From NCBI GenBank assembly GCA_014381825.1, contig JACNKX010000175.1, forward strand, positions 57,410 to 121,409: DNA of 64,000 bases, in the 5' to 3' direction. A program made the translations under genes and the position numbers. The stretch is from Planctomycetota bacterium. Lineage in GTDB: Bacteria; Planctomycetota; Planctomycetia; Pirellulales; Pirellulaceae. Below are positions 46,106 through 53,983 of this stretch, in pieces; within the stretch, counting starts at the first letter, position 1, and the number at the start of each line of letters is the position of its first letter. The notes beneath the pieces are model-generated. The model saw nothing but the letters and a program-made list of their open reading frames with translations. It did no database searches and was not told the DNA's origin.

Positions 46106-46972
46106 ATGAACGCACCTGACACAATCGAATCACCGAAACAACGTGCTTGGGTACGCTTGCGGCGAAGCAGTTCCGCGAGGACAGGATCGACCGTAATTCT
46201 CTGCTTTCTATTGATCGCTGTCTTCTGTCAAATTCTTGCTCCCTATGCGCCCAACTCGCGCGACGCAACCGTAGACGCTCCGTCCGGTCCCACCGCAAAG
46301 CATTGGCTCGGCGTCGATGCGAACGAGAAAGATGTTCTTTCGCGGGTCATGTACGGCTCGCGTCTTTCACTGTTCGCTGGTCTAATCTCGATTACATTTG
46401 CCGTGTCGCTGGGCGCACCAGCGGGCGCGATTGCTGGCTACTTTGGTGGGTGGCCTGAAACGATCATCATGCGAAGCATCGACATCGCGCTCGCATTTCC
46501 AAGCATCCTGATCGCCTTGCTCGTGGCGACTGCGTACAAGCCTGGATGGTCCGCTGTGATTATCGCGGTGGGGCTAATCAATGTTCCGGTGTTCGCGCGC
46601 CAAGTGCGTGTGACGGTGTTGACTATTCGCGGCCTGGACTATGTGACAGCGAGTCGTGCTTTGGGTGCTTCTCCGCTCCATATTCTTGTTCGAGTTATCG
46701 TCCCGGGCATTGTGAATCCGGTCGTCGTGCTGGCGACGATGGGTCTTGGTGCAGCGATCCTGGAAGTTGCGGGCCTGTCGTTCTTGGGCGTCGGTGGAGA
46801 TCCAACGGAGCCCGAATGGGGCAGTATGCTCGCTCAGGCAAAAGACCATCTAAGCTCAAGCATCTGGCCAGCGGTTGGCCCGGGCGTAGCGATCTCACTT
46901 GCGATACTTGGCTTCAATCTGCTCGGAGACGGTCTGCGCGACGCTCTCGACCCGAGGTTAGGAGAATCCTAG
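46106..46972 (+). CDS. ABC peptide-transporter permease, DppC type
   Basis: 288-aa permease. DppC signatures: AKHWLGVDANEKDVLSRVMYGSRLSL near residue 65, and the EAA-loop LDYVTASRALGASPLHILVRVIVPG near residue 175. It begins nine bases after the DppB-type gene. No ATPase gene follows in the window, so the transporter depends on ATPases encoded elsewhere or on a shared subunit. The last helices end in GDGLRDALDPRLGE, a typical DppC end. Confidence 0.95.
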   Translation: MNAPDTIESPKQRAWVRLRRSSSARTGSTVILCFLLIAVFCQILAPYAPNSRDATVDAPSGPTAKHWLGVDANEKDVLSRVMYGSRLSLFAGLISITFAVSLGAPAGAIAGYFGGWPETIIMRSIDIALAFPSILIALLVATAYKPGWSAVIIAVGLINVPVFARQVRVTVLTIRGLDYVTASRALGASPLHILVRVIVPGIVNPVVVLATMGLGAAILEVAGLSFLGVGGDPTEPEWGSMLAQAKDHLSSSIWPAVGPGVAISLAILGFNLLGDGLRDALDPRLGES

Positions 46973-47278
46973 CGCGGAGGTTGACGCTCTATTACTCGCA
47001 GCTGGAATTGCAAAAATTCAGCCCGCGCGACGAAAGAACTGGATTTCTGCAAATCCAGCTGCCGCCGAGCGAAATCATTGGGCGACCTAACGACTTGCCT
47101 GGCTTGGGGTTGCCGCTACAATTCGGCGGGGACGGGCGATTCCTTGACATACACAGTTTGCCAGAGTTTACTATTGTGTTGTTCGGAAGCCCCACCTCAT
47201 GCCCCACCTTAACACCGGTGGCGAACGGTCGCCGGGCTCGTCACAAGTTATTTGCTAACCATTTGAAGGAGTTACAGG
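46973..47278. other. Intergenic region with a hairpin
   Basis: 306 bases between the DppC-type gene and the small CxxCH protein gene. A perfect stem CTGGATTT (47039-47046) with AAATCCAG (47051-47058) and a 4-base loop is present; it lacks a T tail, so it is a weak terminator candidate for the transporter transcript. The Shine-Dalgarno sequence AAGGAG (47265-47270) belongs to the next gene. No gene is seen. Confidence 0.6.
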
Positions 47279-47668
47279 ATGAAGAAGGCTGGAATTTTAA
47301 CCGTATGTGGCTTGGTAGCCGCGATGCTCGTCAGCTTTAGCGACACCGCGAGCGCCCGCCCACAATACAACAAAGCTCATGACGAAGTGCACAAGGAGGC
47401 CAAGAACGCCGAGGCGCTAAAGGCTGCGAAGTGCAACAAATGTCACTTCGGCAAGAAGAAGAAGGACCGAAATGACTACGGCAAGGCTCTGATCAAGCTT
47501 GGCTTGACCGGCGACAATTACAAGGCGAAGAAGGCCGACAAGGAAGCATTCGCCAAAGAGATCGCCGAAGTCCTGGAAAAGGTTCTGAAGGAGAAGTCGG
47601 CTGGCGGCGAGACCTTCGGCGACCGGATCAAGGCTGGTAAGCTCCCAGGTACGAATCCTGAAGAGTAA
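47279..47668 (+). CDS. Small secreted CxxCH protein
   Basis: 129-aa exported protein. ATG 47279 has AAGGAG at eight bases. Signal peptide residues 1-26 (ending TASARP). A single heme-c motif, Cys52-Asn-Lys-Cys55-His56, is followed by a Lys-rich stretch (FGKKKKDRNDYGKAL) and a long basic-acidic helix region. There is no Met ligand loop of ordinary class I cytochromes, and Lys content is very high. It may be a small electron carrier or a heme-binding surface protein. The gene has its own strong terminator, suggesting a separate, possibly highly expressed transcript. Confidence 0.8.
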   Translation: MKKAGILTVCGLVAAMLVSFSDTASARPQYNKAHDEVHKEAKNAEALKAAKCNKCHFGKKKKDRNDYGKALIKLGLTGDNYKAKKADKEAFAKEIAEVLEKVLKEKSAGGETFGDRIKAGKLPGTNPEE

Positions 47669-47695
47669 GCTACGTTCGACGAACGTATAAATTTG

Positions 47696-47733
47696 GAAAC
47701 GGCTGATTCCTTGGATTCAGCCGTTTCTCTTTT
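47696..47733 (+). terminator. Intrinsic terminator after the CxxCH gene
   Basis: Perfect stem GAAACGGCTGA (47696-47706) and TCAGCCGTTTC (47717-47727), loop of 10 bases, followed by TCTTTT. It lies 27 bases after the stop. The symmetric form would also serve the convergent epimerase gene that ends at 47746, although no T tail is present on that strand. Confidence 0.9.
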
Positions 47734-47745
47734 CGAAGCAGCCGT

Positions 47746-48690
47746 TCAGCTCACTTCTAACTCGACTCGTGACGTAAACGACTCGCCCGGTTGAAGCACT
47801 CGAAGGCCAAAGTCGACTTCTGGCGACTCAAGTCCAACTGTTCCAGGAACACAAGTGTACGGTTCGACGCAGACTGCTTCTCGGTGTGGCGGTGTGTAGA
47901 CGACAAGTTCGCGGAAGGATCGATCGAATCGCATCGACAGACGAGTGTTGCTCTCTGGATCGAAGATCTGACTAACACAGTCATCTCCATCGAAAACTAA
48001 TCCGCCAAACACGTCATCGAGTTTCATCTCGCCGAAACAGAGCCCTTGGTGATAGGCGTCAGACATCTCCAAATCCGTGCAACGCCCTGTTGGCAGCATG
48101 TCGACGAGCTCCCAGTGTCTTGTGGAGGGAATCGTCACGACACAAGATTCAACAGTGGTGCCCCCGAGCGGTAGACGGAAGTAAGGATGTGTTCCAAAGC
48201 CGCAAGGCAGCGATTTGCTGTCAGGATTCTCAAACACAAAGGTAGATGTTAGGCAGTTTCCTTTCAAATCGTATGTCGCGGTCACCCGAAAGTCCGCGGG
48301 CCACTGTTCGAGAAGTGTTGGATCATCGACCGATGCTTGAAACTGTCCCACGACGTGAGAATCGCTTCGCTCGATGACTCGCCACGCGCGGTTTAAGACG
48401 AACCCATGAATGGCGTTTCCGCGTCCGTCGCCTGCTTCCAGTTGATACTCTCGTCCTTCCCACTCGAATGCCGTTCCTCGCAATCGTCCGGGGAACGGAA
48501 ACAACAATGGGATACCGCTCCCCGAAGGCCGTTCATTTTCACTGGAGAAATCAGGAGCGGACCAGATTACGTCGACTTTGCGTCCGTCCAAGTTAGCAAC
48601 GAATTCGTAGCAATTAAAACCGAAGCCCGCCAGAATGCTCGCCCGCGCGCCCGTCATTGGATCCTTCAAGGTGATATTCTCAACCGTCAT
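47746..48690 (-). CDS. Aldose-1-epimerase-like protein (galactose mutarotase fold)
   Basis: 314-aa cytoplasmic enzyme expected to interconvert alpha and beta anomers of hexoses. Conserved residues of the family are all present: His95 in GNAIHGFV, the catalytic His168 in GFGTHPYFRLP, and the catalytic Glu276 in VCVEPYT. The start is the ATG at 48690; an upstream open stretch has no family match. This start overlaps the stop of the upstream membrane-protein gene by 11 bases, so the two are coupled. Substrate (galactose, glucose-6-phosphate or other) is not determined. Confidence 0.92.
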   Translation of the reverse strand: MTVENITLKDPMTGARASILAGFGFNCYEFVANLDGRKVDVIWSAPDFSSENERPSGSGIPLLFPFPGRLRGTAFEWEGREYQLEAGDGRGNAIHGFVLNRAWRVIERSDSHVVGQFQASVDDPTLLEQWPADFRVTATYDLKGNCLTSTFVFENPDSKSLPCGFGTHPYFRLPLGGTTVESCVVTIPSTRHWELVDMLPTGRCTDLEMSDAYHQGLCFGEMKLDDVFGGLVFDGDDCVSQIFDPESNTRLSMRFDRSFRELVVYTPPHREAVCVEPYTCVPGTVGLESPEVDFGLRVLQPGESFTSRVELEVS

Positions 48691-49648
48691 CAGATGTCTC
48701 CAAAGTAGTCGCTGGCACCGATGTGAGAGGCCTAGCTGATGCAAGTCTCGTGGTAAAAGTCATCAGAATGACAACCGCGTACATTAGATGGATCGCCATC
48801 TTCAAAGTCCGGGGCTGCGTATCACCAAAGGCAACCGCCGCGAGTTGTTGCATCAACCACAAGGCTCCGACGATCGACAAGGCAAAGGCGATTACCGCCA
48901 GCATATCGCCGCCCATCAAGCGTTGCTGCATCGGAGCCGGTAAGACACTGAGAACCCAAACGCCGACCAGAATCTGAAGCAACGTCGGCACGAGCGCGAT
49001 CCGCGCGCCCCAGATCGCGATTCGCGCCCCGGTCTCCTGTTGGTCTTCTTTGCGAAGTAGCCATTTCCCGTAGCCCATTAACGATGCGCCCGTTACAGCA
49101 AAAGACGCGAACCAGAAGTGAACCGAACGCGCGAGTACAGAGCTTTCCATCATCAGACTCCGAAATATCGCGGCGTCTACTTGTCCTGGAACTTCCAGAT
49201 ACCCGCCAGCCACTTCCGAGATGACGATGAACAGCACCGGGAAGTGGTAGAGCATGTTGGTTCCCGTGAGAATCGCAATACTTGCTCGTCCCACCCTGCC
49301 GACGAGACTCTTCGGTGCGCCGCGAAACAATAGGAACGCGTACAAACTCATCAGCACCAGCGAGAACAGCAGTTCCCAGGCACCCCACTTGATCTTGTAC
49401 ATAAAAACATGCATCACATCGTGATAGGCATCATTCCAGAGAAAGCCAGCCGTCAACAGCCCAAAGACAACGCCGACAACCAGCAGCACGAGCGACTTCC
49501 AAGCCAAGAACTTTGCCGCACGACGAGCCACCTCATCCCCTCGAGCGCTCCGCCAATCTAACCATAGACAAACGAGCGGCCCGGCGGATGCAATGTTCAT
49601 ACACATCAAATGCAATGCCAAAACCAATGACAAGAAGAAGTCAAGCAA
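48680..49648 (-). CDS. Polytopic membrane protein with in-membrane histidines
   Basis: 322-aa inner-membrane protein with about eight or nine helices. I do not recognise a named family. Histidines lie inside or at helix ends: His13 in LALHLMCMN, His75 and His79 in YHDVMHVFM, another in NMLYHFPVL, another in SVHFWFASF, and one in MAIHLMYAV. That spacing recalls b-type heme or quinone-linked membrane proteins, but no established signature is visible. It overlaps the epimerase gene by 11 bases. Function is unknown. Confidence 0.75.
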   Translation of the reverse strand: MLDFFLSLVLALHLMCMNIASAGPLVCLWLDWRSARGDEVARRAAKFLAWKSLVLLVVGVVFGLLTAGFLWNDAYHDVMHVFMYKIKWGAWELLFSLVLMSLYAFLLFRGAPKSLVGRVGRASIAILTGTNMLYHFPVLFIVISEVAGGYLEVPGQVDAAIFRSLMMESSVLARSVHFWFASFAVTGASLMGYGKWLLRKEDQQETGARIAIWGARIALVPTLLQILVGVWVLSVLPAPMQQRLMGGDMLAVIAFALSIVGALWLMQQLAAVAFGDTQPRTLKMAIHLMYAVVILMTFTTRLASARPLTSVPATTLETSDDG

Positions 49649-49707
49649 CAGAAGCTCCTCGGATTGACAGAAGGCTGGCTACAGAAGTACGATTCTAGTT
49701 CGTTTTT

Positions 49708-49781
49708 GGGCGATTAGCTCAGTTGGCTAGAGCGCCACGTTTACACCGTGGATGTCACAGGTTCGAGTCCTGTATCGCCCA
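49708..49781 (+). tRNA. tRNA-Val (anticodon TAC)
   Basis: A 74-base cloverleaf. Acceptor GGGCGAT (49708-49714) pairs fully with ATCGCCC (49774-49780), discriminator A at 49781. D arm GCTC...GAGC, anticodon stem CCACG/CGTGG with loop TTTACAC (anticodon TAC), and T arm ACAGG-TTCGAGT-CCTGT. CCA is not encoded. Confidence 0.97.
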
Positions 49782-49919
49782 CTCCTCCTCTAAATCTAGT
49801 CGATTCCTGCGATTAGGCTACCTGTTGATGAAGGACAGTGCGACACGTTGCTGGCGGCTTAGTGTCGCCATTGCTCCCCATACCGAGGAGATTGTTAACG
49901 GACCGATGCGAGTCTGCTG

Positions 49920-50678
49920 ATGAGCGAACTAGAATTCCAAGGCCGTACGGCCTTGGTGACCGGCGGTGCCAAGGGTATTGGTCGCGCCTGTTGCCAGCGA
50001 CTGGCTTCGGCCGGCGCAAAGGTAGCAGTGAATTACCAGTTCAGCGAGAACGCGGCCCGCGAAGTCGTCAAACAGATCGAGGCTGGGGGCGGGCAGGCGA
50101 TTGCTTGTCGAGCTGACGTCTCTTCGCCGGAAGACGTCAGTGCCCTGGTCGGGCAAGTCCAAGAGGAATTGGGCCCGGTCGATTTACTAGTGAACAATGC
50201 TGGCGTCTTCGATTTCCTCGCGCACGACCAGACGTCGCTCGACGTCTGGCAGCGCACGTTAGATGTGAACTTGACCGCTTGTTACCTGACCAGTTGGGCA
50301 GTCAAGGAGGGTATGATCCAGCGGGGTTTTGGCCGCATCGTGAATATCTCGTCGATTGCCGCCCTCGCCGCCCGACCGATGTCAATCGCTTACGCGGTAA
50401 GCAAAGCGGGGGTGGTGGCACTGACGAAAAGCTTGGCGACCGCCATCGCGGAGCACAACGTGCGCGTCAATGCCGTCGCTCCTGGGTTGATCGACACCGA
50501 AATAATTGCCGATGTTGAGAGTAACGTCTTGGACGCCCTTATCGAATCCACACCGATGAAGCGAATCGGCCAAGCCACCGAAATCGCCGAGATGGTGCTG
50601 TTCCTGCTTTCCGAGCGATCAAGCTTTATGACTGGTCAGACGCTAGTGGCAAGTGGAGGACGGGTGACGCTGCCATAG
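49920..50678 (+). CDS. SDR family, FabG-like 3-oxoacyl reductase
   Basis: 252-aa classical SDR with closest resemblance to FabG. Cofactor motif TGGAKGIG at residues 14-21, NNAG at 92-95, catalytic Ser144/145, Tyr158 and Lys162 (YAVSK), and the FabG-like GLIDTEI and SSFMTGQTLVASGG ends. The start is ATG 49920. It reduces a keto group with NADPH; whether the substrate is an acyl-ACP or a small metabolite is unclear since no fatty-acid genes are nearby. It is convergent with the thiamine-diphosphate enzyme pair. Confidence 0.9.
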   Translation: MSELEFQGRTALVTGGAKGIGRACCQRLASAGAKVAVNYQFSENAAREVVKQIEAGGGQAIACRADVSSPEDVSALVGQVQEELGPVDLLVNNAGVFDFLAHDQTSLDVWQRTLDVNLTACYLTSWAVKEGMIQRGFGRIVNISSIAALAARPMSIAYAVSKAGVVALTKSLATAIAEHNVRVNAVAPGLIDTEIIADVESNVLDALIESTPMKRIGQATEIAEMVLFLLSERSSFMTGQTLVASGGRVTLP

Positions 50679-50726
50679 GGCAGCTGGGCCAAAAAAGCTT
50701 GTCGGGGCTAGGTAGGGTTGAAGCGG

Positions 50727-51344
50727 TCAGCGCCGCTCCCCGCGCCGGATCGCAGCTTGAAACGAACTCAATCGCTCAGCGATCGGAGCGTGCTTGTCCT
50801 GGAATACGTCTCGAGGCGTCGGTCCAACTTCGAGCCAAAGGAATCGCGGCCCGCGCGCGGCAATGATCTCCTCGGACCGGGACTGCAGCTCGCCCAGGTC
50901 CGCGAAACGGGAGACGCTCGGAAAACCTGCAGCGGACGCAAGGCCAGCGTAGTCGACATCGGATTCGCTGGCAGGTGTCTTCTGACCGCCCGTCACCTCG
51001 TAAACACGGTTGTCCAGCAGGACGACGCTCAAGTTGGTAACTCCGCTTGCGACTACCGTCACGAGACAGCCAAGGCTCATCAACAACGATCCATCGCCCG
51101 ATAGTACAACCACTTCGCGCTCAGGCTGTGCGAGCGCTAAGCCCACGGCGAACGGAATGGCTCCTCCCATCGTTGACGGGTTGTAGTTGAAGTCAAGCCG
51201 ATGGCAGCTCAATCGCGGCCAGAGACGTGCCGACGATTGATTCGAAATCACAATCTGCTCATCGCCGCGCAGCTGGGCTAAGTGCAACAATACGGACTCA
51301 ACCGGCATCTTGCCTTGGATACTTGCATGATCCATGTCGCTCAC
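50727..51344 (-). CDS. Thiamine-diphosphate decarboxylase, C-terminal (beta) subunit
   Basis: 205-aa ThDP-binding half of a split decarboxylase. The cofactor motif is GDG (residues 83-85, LSGDGSLLMSLGCL) followed by Asn112 in VVLLDN, the standard GDG-x26-N spacing. With the upstream gene it resembles the split sulfopyruvate decarboxylase (ComDE) and phosphonopyruvate decarboxylases, which act on 3-carbon 2-oxoacids. The start overlaps the alpha-subunit stop by four bases (ATGA). The specific substrate is not determinable. Confidence 0.85.
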   Translation of the reverse strand: MSDMDHASIQGKMPVESVLLHLAQLRGDEQIVISNQSSARLWPRLSCHRLDFNYNPSTMGGAIPFAVGLALAQPEREVVVLSGDGSLLMSLGCLVTVVASGVTNLSVVLLDNRVYEVTGGQKTPASESDVDYAGLASAAGFPSVSRFADLGELQSRSEEIIAARGPRFLWLEVGPTPRDVFQDKHAPIAERLSSFQAAIRRGERR

Positions 51345-51859
51345 CCGCTTTCCTCCGCCAGTAAAACTATCCCGGCTTGCCTTGCGTGAACACAGGCCTG
51401 ATAGTGATCGGCCAGCTTTGGCTTGTCCGACGGCTGACCGATTAACACGCAGTCCAAGCCCCAGGCTTGCACAATTGGCTCCGTGAACCTCCTGGCGGAA
51501 TCGCCAGAATCCGTAACTAGCCAGTTCCGAGCGCCAATGACAGCGAACACGGGCAGCCGCAAGTCGAACAGCACGTTTCGCATCGCATCACCCGACTCGA
51601 ACAACCCCGTCGTTTGCATCATGACGATTGGGGCTTGGCCCGCAACGAGCAAACCCGCCGCCAGCGGCCACGCTTCGCCCTCACGGCAAACGCGAATTAA
51701 TCGCAGCTTCGAGGACGATTCAAGATCTGACTCCCAGGGGCCTAACGTCGAGTCCGGCAGCCAGACGACGTGCGTAACGCCTGACTGTTCCAATATCTCT
51801 ACGATTTCCGAGCCCGTGAACATTTCGGCGATCGTAGCTGGCTTCTCCCAGTCTTTCAA
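51341..51859 (-). CDS. Thiamine-diphosphate decarboxylase, N-terminal (alpha) subunit
   Basis: 172-aa pyrimidine-binding half of the same enzyme. The catalytic Glu is probably Glu60 in CREGEAWPLAAGLLVAG, which matches the [EC]EGEA motif that activates ThDP in sulfopyruvate and phosphonopyruvate decarboxylases; MMQTTGLFESGDAMRN corresponds to the MQNSGLGN-type loop. The gene is transcribed before, and overlaps by four bases, the beta-subunit gene. No coenzyme-M genes (comABC) accompany it here, so a coenzyme-M role is not supported. Confidence 0.83.
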   Translation of the reverse strand: MKDWEKPATIAEMFTGSEIVEILEQSGVTHVVWLPDSTLGPWESDLESSSKLRLIRVCREGEAWPLAAGLLVAGQAPIVMMQTTGLFESGDAMRNVLFDLRLPVFAVIGARNWLVTDSGDSARRFTEPIVQAWGLDCVLIGQPSDKPKLADHYQACVHARQAGIVLLAEESG

Positions 51860-52009
51860 TCAGCGGTAGGTCCCGCGATCGCCCAATTTCCAAAGTTGCG
51901 AATTCTGAAGCCCGTGTCTGGACCGGATTGCAATAAACATTTTTGCGGTGCAACTGCCATCCGTTGTGTTATCTCCCAGCGTCCGACGTAGTTGTGCAGA
52001 GCGCGACGC

Positions 52010-52750
52010 CTACGCTCCACGCGATCGTTTTGCATCCCGCGCGGACTGGAGTCGCGACAAGACGGCACCTTCGTGCTGTGCGTCTGCACTGCGGTCCCAT
52101 CGCGAACTCCGCCAAGCGTTGGATCGAACAGCGCCCGCGCAAAGGACTAGTCCCAAGCCGATCGCGACGAACAGAAATAGACGTCCGACCCAACCGAACA
52201 GTGAACCGACCTTCGCATGTCTACCGCCGCTCCACACCTCACGAAGTTGATCGAGGTCTTCCGTGTTCGGCGAGTTCATCAGCCGCATCTCGGGCAACGC
52301 GTCAAGATGAACGTCGCTTTGGGGATCAGGCTCCCATCGGCGCACCGCCACGGGCTCGAAAGGTGGGTCAGGAAGCTCGCCCCGTTTTGGTTGCACGGTT
52401 ATCAGGACGGCTGGCGTGCCGCTATCCGGATGTTGGCCGTCGTGGAGCCAGATTGTATTCATCTGGTACTTCCGAATTGAGTTCGATGCCTTGAAGCCCT
52501 CGTTCATTGCCAAACGAAGCTCGACATTGTTCATGTATTGATCGCTGGTATTGTCCGCGACTTTGACACCCAAAAACTGACCGTCAACAATTTGCTCGAT
52601 GCTAACTGCCGATGTCTGGTCATCAAAGCTCGAAATCACCGACGCGGCATTCCAGATCAGCAACCCGACAACAGAAACTGCTCCCACGACGATGAAAAAC
52701 ATCATGCGCCGTTTCACTACTTGAGACACCGCGATAAAGAAGTCTCGCAC
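52010..52750 (-). CDS. Hypothetical two-helix membrane protein
   Basis: 246-aa protein with an N-terminal helix (about residues 16-38, MFFIVVGAVSVVGLLIWNAASVI) and a second one (about residues 183-208, FGWVGRLFLFVAIGLGLVLCAGAV), framing a mainly polar middle domain that would be periplasmic. No family recognised. The minus-strand frame is preferred over overlapping plus-strand frames because it holds these two clean membrane segments. The C-terminal tail is Arg-rich and cytoplasmic. Confidence 0.6.
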   Translation of the reverse strand: MRDFFIAVSQVVKRRMMFFIVVGAVSVVGLLIWNAASVISSFDDQTSAVSIEQIVDGQFLGVKVADNTSDQYMNNVELRLAMNEGFKASNSIRKYQMNTIWLHDGQHPDSGTPAVLITVQPKRGELPDPPFEPVAVRRWEPDPQSDVHLDALPEMRLMNSPNTEDLDQLREVWSGGRHAKVGSLFGWVGRLFLFVAIGLGLVLCAGAVRSNAWRSSRWDRSADAQHEGAVLSRLQSARDAKRSRGA

Positions 52751-53155
52751 TATTGACTCGCTTCACTTGTCCTGCATAGCTCTGGCGGACGATCGTTTAC
52801 AGCCGGTCATGACGCCGCGAAATTACATCGCCCAGTGTTTATTTTGCGGCGCGAAGTATCCTCGCTCACACGAGGATTATCGCCTTTGCGACGCTCTGCG
52901 CAAATACCCAAAGCGGACCTGGATGGGGAGAAATGTTGATGCTGTAGTAACGCGCGTCCCAAGAATGTGGTGAGCCCTGCGTCTTCGTTAAGAGGCGATG
53001 CGAGGCTCTGCCTCATCAAGACTGATGAGCGTCCGCGTCAGAATTCCCCATGTTAGGCATTGCGTCCCTCGATCACAGGGGTGCCATGCGTTTGAGCGGG
53101 GTTCGCGAGACGGACAATCGAACGTAGCGGCCGCTCAGACAACATTGATGTGCCG
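52751..53155. other. Intergenic region, possible tiny Cys-containing ORF
   Basis: 405 bases with no firm gene. A plus-strand frame from ATG 52809 to 52973 (54 codons) encodes a peptide with CLFCGAKYPRSHEDYRLC, which could be a zinc knuckle, but it lacks a Shine-Dalgarno sequence and I would not call it a gene. A short hairpin GAGGC-TCT-GCCTC lies near 53002-53014. Confidence 0.35.
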
Positions 53156-53464
53156 CTATAAGGTCACTTGTTCGCGGGATATCGATGACGCCTCGCATCC
53201 CGCGACCCATCGCAGGCCCACACGGTTCACGATTCCTTGCCGCTTTGCACTTGTTACGATCGCTGGCTCCCACGAATCGCCGACGAGCACCTCGATGTTC
53301 TCGTCCAGTTCGACGCTGCAGCGGCGTCCAAGTTGAAGGGCAAGGCCGTCGACCGACTGGTCCAAGAGGTAACCGCGAATGACTTCCTCGCTATTGTGCT
53401 TTCGCAGCGAAATCATTGATGTGTCAGGACCAGGCAACAGTCTCGGAGAGCTTCTCTTATTCAC
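53156..53464 (-). CDS. PilZ-like domain protein
   Basis: 102-aa protein. An RxxxR element (RSSPR, residues 4-8) followed by DQSVDGLAL (D-x-S-x-x-G) is the two-part cyclic-di-GMP-binding signature of PilZ domains, and the intervening and following strands (EVIRGYLLD, EVLVGDSWEPAIVTSAKR, VGLRWV) fit the small beta barrel. If correct, it would transmit c-di-GMP signals, a plausible link to the pilus-like machine encoded 10-25 kb away. Divergence is high, hence moderate confidence. Confidence 0.65.
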   Translation of the reverse strand: MNKRSSPRLLPGPDTSMISLRKHNSEEVIRGYLLDQSVDGLALQLGRRCSVELDENIEVLVGDSWEPAIVTSAKRQGIVNRVGLRWVAGCEASSISREQVTL

Positions 53465-53506
53465 GAATGATGTCCTGTGCGTTGGAAACCACGAATGCGA
53501 ACTTGA

Positions 53507-53737
53507 CTAGCGGCAACGACGGCGCATAACTTCCAAGTGATTGTCGACGGACTCGACGCCATCCACGCGCAGCAACGTCTCTTGAGCCATTTGCTTTTCG
53601 TAATACGAGTGCACCACGCCACGCACGACAACGCATGGCGTATCCGACTCGATCGAGATGTTCGATCCCATCAGGTAAGGGCTATCGTCGGCAGCAACGC
53701 CAATTCGTTCTTCCAGAGTTGCTTCGCAAGTTTGCAT
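53507..53737 (-). CDS. BON-domain protein
   Basis: 76-aa protein with one BON-like domain: VVRGVVHSYYEKQMAQETLLRVDGVESVDNHLEV matches the beta-alpha-beta core with the typical Gly-Val-x-x-Val-x-N-x-[IL] end. BON domains bind phospholipids or act as envelope adaptors. The start ATG 53737 is chosen over an earlier in-frame start at 53785. There is no signal peptide with either start, which is unusual for envelope BON proteins. Confidence 0.65.
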   Translation of the reverse strand: MQTCEATLEERIGVAADDSPYLMGSNISIESDTPCVVVRGVVHSYYEKQMAQETLLRVDGVESVDNHLEVMRRRCR

Positions 53738-53983
53738 GATTGAGATCCACAGCGAGTGTATGTTGGAGGAGGGAGAAACACACACTTGCCTTATCGGTCA
53801 TCAGCCGCCAACTGTTAAACTCTCCGTACTAGGAAAGGTCGTCGCATTAGCGAAACGTGAACGATTTCGTCGTATGTCGCGGTTGTGACGGCTGGACGGA
53901 GTCGGGCGAGAACGCAACAATCGTGACATACAGCGCGAAGCGAGCACGCACATTCCGGATGGAGCCGAAGGCGACGCAAGTTG

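Noticed and set aside
46546..47340. 264-codon plus-strand frame overlapping the DppC-type gene and the CxxCH gene start
   Set aside because: It overlaps two well-supported genes and has a shadow composition with no motifs.
49708..49920. Integrated element at the tRNA-Val gene
   Set aside because: No integrase gene and no duplicated tRNA 3' end was seen in the flanking sequence; downstream genes look like ordinary chromosomal genes.
51943..52494. Plus-strand frame of 183 codons overlapping the two-helix membrane protein
   Set aside because: It has an Arg-rich shadow composition and no membrane or domain signals, while the minus-strand frame has two clean helices.
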